DNA from: Chrysomallon squamiferum
Taxonomy: Eukaryota > Mollusca > Gastropoda > Neomphalida > Peltospiridae
Length of the DNA stretch: 64,000 nucleotides
Assembly: GCA_012295275.1 (NCBI GenBank)
Contig: CM022671.1
Coordinates: 32,619,927-32,683,926 of the forward strand
Reading direction: 5' to 3'
Position numbers and translations under genes: made by a program
The notes under the pieces: generated by a model
Told to the model about the DNA's origin: nothing
The model's database searches: none
Seen by the model: only the letters and a program-made list of their open reading frames with translations
In this document: piece after piece, positions 58,134 to 64,000 of the stretch
How positions within the stretch are numbered: the stretch's first letter is position 1
Layout of the letters: the number at the start of each line of letters is the position of its first letter

Positions 58134-58565
58134 CTTATTAATCTGGGTGGTGCTTACGGTTTTGATTTCGGGGACGTGCACATTCAGTTTTTTACAACCT
58201 TACTGGTTTGTTCACAAAAACTCTCTTCAGTCTTTTGGAATGATTAGTTTCTGTTTCAAAGACATACAGACTTATAGAATACGTGAAGTATGCAAGTTTT
58301 ACGGCGGAAGTTTCAGCATGGGACGGGTACCAGTGAGGGCGTGGCAGGCCGCGTGCGTACTCTTCGGGGGAGGATGCGCTCTGATTAGTTTGAGCGCCTT
58401 TGTGTCTGTTTGTGTTATCTGTCTTCCCATTGGTTACCAAAAAACAACGACGAAGCTCATCGGCTATATTCAAATTGTTGCAGGTATGAAGTACATTATT
58501 ATTACGTATTGTAAATATTTTATTGTGCGGTGTTTTGTTTTTGTTTTTGTTTTTGTTTGTTTGTA

Positions 58566-58640
<75 letters not shown>

Positions 58641-59989
58641 TCACACACACACATATATATATATAAAAAATATCTATTGTGAGTGAGAGAGATACCACAT
58701 CCGCGCGCGCGCGCACACACACACACACACTCACGTACACACATATATGTAAGCTATGATAATAATAATTTTGGAGAACAGGCTATAATGGGAAATAGGC
58801 CAATAGACACACTGATAAGAACCGAACCTGCAGCTATCAGTTATTAAGCGGTGCGACCATTAACTACAACCCGCTTCATCATCAGTCTTCTCTCAGAGCC
58901 TAGGAGAGAATTACTTAAGCAAAATTCGGTCTAGACATCGAAACTTACGTTAGGAAGTCTATTTTCAATCTGACGCTCATTATCAATAGATAGGAATTAG
59001 TCGGCCGCTGTCGGCGTTTTGGGATCGTTTATCAAATAAGCTGACGGTCATCTGCAAACAGTCTGACAGAGAAATGTCCAATTAAGGAACACACAATCAA
59101 CGTTTTGCCCGTTTTGATCAAGCGTATTCTTCGAAATAAAAATATATCGTGAACCAGATTAAAAGAGAAGATTTCCGAATGTATATGTGTTTTGTATGTG
59201 TATTTGAATATGCATGTTGATGTTGATGTAGATATATATGTATATGTATTTATGTGTGTGCGTGCGTGTGGGTTTGTCATTATGAGCGTTGCTTCGAAGA
59301 GTTTTCGAAGGCCTAATTTTAATTCCCAATACAGAAAAATAACACGGAATAACACCGCATTAAGATGTCATTAAAATATCTTAGCCATAAGGCGATCTCA
59401 GTTTTGAAATCTTCAGTGATAATGTAATGACGTTATTTCTTTTCCATTACGTGCTGTCGTTGTGAAAACACTCGAGCAGACGATTATTTGTCATCACTGT
59501 CAATGCACTGTTTACTAAGCCGTGCAAGACACTGCGTGATTGGTTTGTTCAGGAACAGACTGTAAGTTCCTTGCTTAGATTAATCTTCCAGGCGGTCTTT
59601 GGGGTAATTCTTATTTCTGGCTGCAGCATTTCTCTTTATCTTCAGTGTCAGAGCAACACTGAATCAGAGAATCGCAATATAAGAAAAATGATTATGTATT
59701 TATTTTGTTTGCACGGCAACGGGATAATAAACTTTAGAATTACAATCAATAATACATTTATTATTATTTTTTTTTATAGGATTCTGTATATTAAAAAATA
59801 CAATATGATGAAACTCTGAAATTGCAGTAGTTTCCGAATTAAGGTTACAAACAGTTAATACAGTTTGTTTCTATGTTTTTCTATATTATATAGTGGAGAT
59901 CGATACGAAAGCCAGCAATCAGTATTAAATAATAAAATAAAAAATCGAGCTATCAGCATTAAATTATGTTACGTACAAGCCATGGTCAT

Positions 59990-60041
<52 letters not shown>

Positions 60042-63000
60042 TACATACTCACACAGACACACACACATACACACACATACACACACACAGACACAAAATC
60101 TCTCCGACACAACGAAATACACAAACCTGTTATAAAGATTTCTTACGATCTAACATTTCGATGGTTTTTATTGTTATTATTTTTTTAACTCTCAGAACTG
60201 AAGCTCGGATACATTGCAACATTTTCGTTTTTATAGCAAACCCAGCACTTAATGACTTTCTTATGATCGTCTTAGACGTGATCGATGATTTCTGGGAAAA
60301 GATATTCACCAGAGAAGAAACATAACTTGTTTTAATACAAGAAATATTCTTGAGACGACAAATTACACTAATGTTTGCTATTAGATGGAATTACCAAGAG
60401 ACTGGAATAAGCTAAAGATTCTCAAGGTACTGGATTATAGATAATAATAAATTTACTTCGTCTTTTTTCTTCCCCGCAGCATTCCTAATTTTGGAAAAAC
60501 GCTCATCGGAAGATGTATCACTTGTTGAAGATTTCTTTTCTTTTTCTGTCATGCCTGACGCGCCTGGAATAAGCCTAAGATTCTTGAAGTACTAGATTAT
60601 AGATAATAATAAATTTACTGCATCCTTTTCCGAGACGTTCCTAAATTTGGCAAAAATCTTTATCCGAAAACTAGTAAGCGCTTAGAGATTCCTTTTTATT
60701 ATTTTTATCAAGACTGAAGGCCGTTTCAGAATTTTCCAAATTTAATTTTTTTTTTTTAATCTGCATTATTCCAGCAACGGCATTTAAGCCACGCCATTCG
60801 GAAATTAGATTTAAAAAGAATCCGAGGTAAGGTTTACCCAGGACACGATCCTAAATTAAATATCGACTGAGAAATTCCGCTAGACAGTTTTAATAGAGGA
60901 TAGGAAGGTAATAAAATTGAAATATTTAAAGATCTATAGCTGTATATTTGGTCTAAACATATTCTTCTTTCCTAGTATATAATATTATCAGAGATTCAAG
61001 TTTATCATGTTGGAAAAAAAAAAAAAAATACATTTCATTCATCTGGTTTTATGTTATCTGATGTAAATATGAAAATTAATTGATTACAACGCTGCCATTT
61101 TGGAATTTCTTTCGTTTCTGTTTTCCCCAGATGAAATCTCCACACGCACTTAGATCTTACAAGATATATATAATCAGAACTATATGTATATATGAAACCC
61201 TTTTATCGGACAGCAGTATATGATCTTTTACGTACATGTTTTTTTCAATCAGACAGGAACGCACGTACCATGTCTTTTATTAAATCACTCGTGACGTATC
61301 GACTGGAACCGACAACAACACAGTTGCCGCGCCGAGCAGGATCGATCACTTGAACCATCGGCCTCGAGCCGAGCGCGCTAACAGCTGAAACCCAGCCAGT
61401 ACTAATACAGTAAAGACATCCAGGATTTAAATTCTCTTTGCGGCACTTGCACTTAACCAAGCTTAATGGCTTCTATAAATCTGTTTGGTGCGTGCCCGGC
61501 GTACTTATCACCGTAACCGCTCTTCGTTACGCTGACAAATAGCCCGCATAGCAGTTAATGTCTCTCTCGTGCGGCAAGCACCGTTGATTAACAGTTTCCG
61601 ACGTTCCAATTTACCTCTATTGTCCGCAAACATGTCATCTTCAGAGAACTGATCAAGCAGAAAACTAATTCGGAACAGGCGAGGAATAGAAGAGACAGGG
61701 AAGGTAATATACTGACGTCAACTAGACATTTACGAGGTATCAGTTTAAAAGAAAGAAAAAGAAGACAAAAAACAAAAAAACCAAATAAAACTAAAAAAAA
61801 ACAACAAACAACAACAAATCAGCCAACCAACCAACTAAAGAAAAAACCAAAAAAAGTTAATAATAATAAAAATAATAAAAATAGACATCAGCCTTAAAGT
61901 ACTTTCTCAATCTGAAGGTCGTGACTGGATCTACAATGACGAGGCAAGAATTTCAGACTTTATTTTTTAAAACCTTTTCTCACGTAATCGCGTCATCAAT
62001 ATTCTCAGAAACTAATACCACTCGAAGGTTTGGACGTGCGGTAATACACGGTAATTTCAGCTGTTAGTGACTTTTGCTAACATGTTAAATTCAGGACTGA
62101 GATTTTTCTAGAGATTGTTTTACGATTGAACTGTACGTACGGTGAAGCCGGATATGTACATTAAAACTAAGAGCACTGCCAAAATAAGTATTGTTTTTGT
62201 TTTTACTGTCATTTCTTCTTTTTATGCAGATTCTCTCTAAGAGGAATATCAAAGATCATTTGCTGTATATCCATCTTTCTGTTTGCCTGTTCCAAGAAGT
62301 GTTCTAGGACTGTTTTATAAAATGCAATGATATATGCCTACCTGTCAGGAAGACTAATATAAAAAGTATCTCTCTGCTAAAAGATAATGATAGATATTTT
62401 TTCTCTAAGTCATTAATGATCAAGAAAGATGTACTTGACACTTGCTATTACATAAAATGATGATATGAGATGTTGTAAAATAATATGCAATTTTTCTTCT
62501 CGAACCGGCAAAATCAATAGATAAAACAGACGAGTGATATTGTTTAATCACCTATTGAAAACACAACGTAATAACATAACAAAAATGATTACAGCTGCAG
62601 ATTAGATAATATCTCATTATTCACCGAATCAACGCCACTTTATTTAATAAATTCTCGTTAAAGAAAATGTTCTCTTTAAATAAACGATCACGTATTTACA
62701 ATGTCAGACCGTCCACGAAATCTGACCCGTCTTTGTAACAGCATGGACAGAACTTTGCCACGCTGCAACCAAAACCATTAACTTGTTGATAATTGAATTA
62801 TTCTACAAAAGATGGATTTGCCTCTCGTGTCTCTGGAACAGTTGCTGCGGTTTCCATTACCAGTGCCGCGACCGAGTGTCTTGAATACTTAAGTAAACCA
62901 CGAGTTCCATTAGAAGCAAATCCTCCAGCAATCCACTGCCGGAGTGAAAACATTTTCACGCTGCATATCAACACAAACACGACTCACTCAGCAGCATCTA

Positions 63001-63985
63001 AATGGTTGCGAGAATTAAACTATTAGTTACAGCTCACTATGTGGATTTAGTTAACAATTCGTTGACTAAACAGAGTTCCCGATTCCTTCCATTAATTCAG
63101 TGATGTTCATCTAGTTTTATAACGTGAAATAACATGAAGATGGAGAGAGAGAGAGAGAGACAGAGGTCGTTTTGTTATAGTAGCAAATAAAAAACTGACT
63201 CTGTTTCATTCATTCCAATTTTTGTTTATTACTGATATATTTATAGTTTGTGTCTTCTTCTTTTTTCTTTTTTTTTAAATATGAATCTCATACACGGCAA
63301 AATTGTTTTATTAAGGAGGTTTTATTTTCTTTATTATTAACTTTTGTATTTATGAAACCTTATGAGAAGTGACTTTATTATTAGTAAACATTAAGCGCCA
63401 CATTTATACATCAAAAGCTTGGAAATTTTTTTTTATTTTTTTTTTTTAGAACTAGCTGTAGTAGACCAGTGAATGTTGAACAGACTCTGTAGAGATTAAT
63501 AATTAGATAACTGTTAGCGTATCTTTCATACAAGGACAGGATCTAAAAAATTTAAAAATCCCTTTCTGCTAACTGATAAAGGTAACCCACAACGAAGGAT
63601 TTCTTTATCGTACTATCATTACACACGAAAACATTTGACTGGTAGCACGTATACGACTAACAATCGTTCCCATTAAAATGTTTTACGGTTATGTCAAACA
63701 GTTATTACATTTGCTTTTGGTTATTTATTGTCCAGTAATAAAAGGTTTTATTTTGTCTTTTCAGTTTTAATCATGGTGGCCGGTTTATTGATTTACCCTC
63801 TGGGACTCGAATCTTCGTTCTTCCGCCATTACTGCGGCGAATCGGCTTCCTCTTACCATTCAGGGCAGTGTATGATTGGCTGGAGCTATATGCTTGGAAT
63901 TATGGGAGCCGCGTTATCAATTTTCTGCCCATTCCTAGCTCAGTTTACAGATCTGAAACCTGGAGATATTTTTTTAAGTAACTAA
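58120..63985 (+). CDS. LHFPL2-like tetraspan membrane protein
   Basis: Member of the LHFP-like family of four-pass, claudin-fold membrane proteins (relatives act in mechanotransduction and receptor complexes; LHFPL2 itself is linked to reproductive-tract development). Exons 58120-58483 and 63765-63985 join in phase (split Val122) to give 194 residues plus TAA; LHFPL2 is about 228. TM1 lies at about 5-25, ending in FLQPYWF; the extracellular loop has C45 and C58; TM2 is at about 77-102, TM3 about 114-135 ending in LIYPLG, and TM4 about 160-180. The second loop YCGESASSYHSGQCMIGW closely follows the LHFPL2 pattern YCG..AS.Y..G.C..GW, hence the subfamily. An in-frame TGA at 58078 and no earlier ATG support this start, but a short N-terminus leaves open an additional 5' exon. 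The 3' UTR runs off the window. Confidence 0.88.
58570..58632. repeat. (GT)n microsatellite
   Basis: About 31 GT units just after exon 1 of the LHFPL2-like gene, followed at 58640-58730 by AC/CG/AT alternating sequence on the same strand that could fold back on it. Confidence 0.95.
58775..58885 (-). mobile_element. tRNA-derived SINE fragment
   Basis: On the minus strand TGTAGTTAATGGTCGCACC matches an A-box (D-arm) and, about 30 bases on, GCAGGTTCGGTTCTTATC matches a B-box (GGTTCGANTCC) in all but two positions. The anticodon region does not fold well, so this is a tRNA-related retroposon and not a functional tRNA gene. Confidence 0.5.
59991..60038. repeat. (AC)n microsatellite
   Basis: AC run of about 22 units continuing to the right as interrupted ACACAT/ACACAG to about 60095. 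Confidence 0.95.
60402..60725. repeat. Diverged tandem duplication, period about 162 bp
   Basis: Copies begin CTGGAATAAGCTAAAGATTC (60402) and CTGGAATAAGCCTAAGATTC (60564). Both carry GATTATAGATAATAATAAAT, then a TTCCTAA-TTTGG-AAAA block and a GAAGATTTCTTT/GAGATTCCTTT end in the same order. Confidence 0.8.
61270..61450 (-). mobile_element. tRNA-derived SINE
   Basis: GC-rich island on the minus strand. GTTTCAGCTGTTAGCGCGCT resembles a tRNA D-arm (GCTCAGTTGGTTAGAGCGCT), CTCGGCTCGAGGCCGA resembles an anticodon arm and GTTCAAGTGATCGATCCTGC a T-arm/B-box, followed by a non-tRNA tail (GGCAACTGTGTTGTTGTCGG). The long body after the tRNA-like part argues for a SINE and not a tRNA gene. Confidence 0.5.
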
Positions 63986-64000
63986 TACACTAACCTTATG

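Larger units (their letters stand above)
58484..63764. other. Single intron of the LHFPL2-like gene
   Basis: 5.3 kb, GT-AG, holding (GT)n at 58570-58632, (AC)n at 59991-60038, two tRNA-like SINE fragments and a 162-bp duplication. Conceptual joining of the two exons needs no middle exon. Other open frames here lack matching splice phases. Confidence 0.65.

Noticed and set aside
59571-59819. Hydrophobic open frame (AVFGVILISGCSISLYLQ) in the LHFPL2-like intron, resembling a third transmembrane segment
   Set aside because: The acceptor before it would put the frame out of phase with exon 1, where it soon stops. The two accepted exons already join without a gap.
61290-61420. Possible intact tRNA gene
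   Set aside because: The arms do not form a complete cloverleaf and a non-tRNA tail follows, so a SINE is more likely.
61245-61460. 71-codon minus-strand open frame in a GC-rich island
   Set aside because: It covers the tRNA-like SINE; the open frame is explained by the retroposon.

Overview
This is eukaryotic nuclear DNA from an animal. It is strongly AT-rich, its genes are broken by GT-AG introns, and it is saturated with microsatellites: (AC)n, (GA)n, (AAT)n, (ATCT)n and poly-A runs. The protein set fits a lophotrochozoan invertebrate, most likely a mollusc: a two-CPPC nucleoredoxin, a BIR-RING inhibitor-of-apoptosis protein and an LHFPL2-like tetraspan protein. The species cannot be read from the sequence. 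No prokaryotic features, rRNA or intact tRNA genes, or CRISPR arrays were seen.

Layout. (1) 390-8828, minus: MCCC1, the biotin-carboxylase subunit of methylcrotonoyl-CoA carboxylase, in 14 phase-consistent coding exons; the biotinyl end runs off the left edge. (2) 8829-12477: a repeat-rich gap between two divergently transcribed genes. (3) 12478-37215, plus: NXN (nucleoredoxin), complete, 7 coding exons, 417 residues. It has one GC-AG intron, a large first intron and a 1.1-kb pyrimidine minisatellite in its last intron. (4) 37216-41878: 3' UTR and empty AT-rich DNA. (5) 41879-42670, minus: an intronless BIR-RING IAP gene. (6) 42667-50988, minus: three candidate exons that join in phase into a short CARD-like C-terminal segment; its stop codon overlaps the IAP start as ATGA. 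(7) 51000-58000: mostly noncoding, with SINE-like pieces and several old tandem duplications. (8) 58120-63985, plus: an LHFPL2-like four-pass membrane protein, 2 coding exons, 194 residues.

The four recognised genes are not a functional cluster: leucine catabolism in mitochondria, thiol-redox signalling, apoptosis or immune ubiquitin ligation, and a membrane tetraspan. The part most worth following is the minus strand from 42.6 to 51 kb, where a possible CARD-type adaptor segment lies directly upstream of, and may share transcripts with, an IAP E3 ligase. Exon calls were made by eye from splice consensus, reading phase and remembered family similarity; no alignment or transcript data were available.
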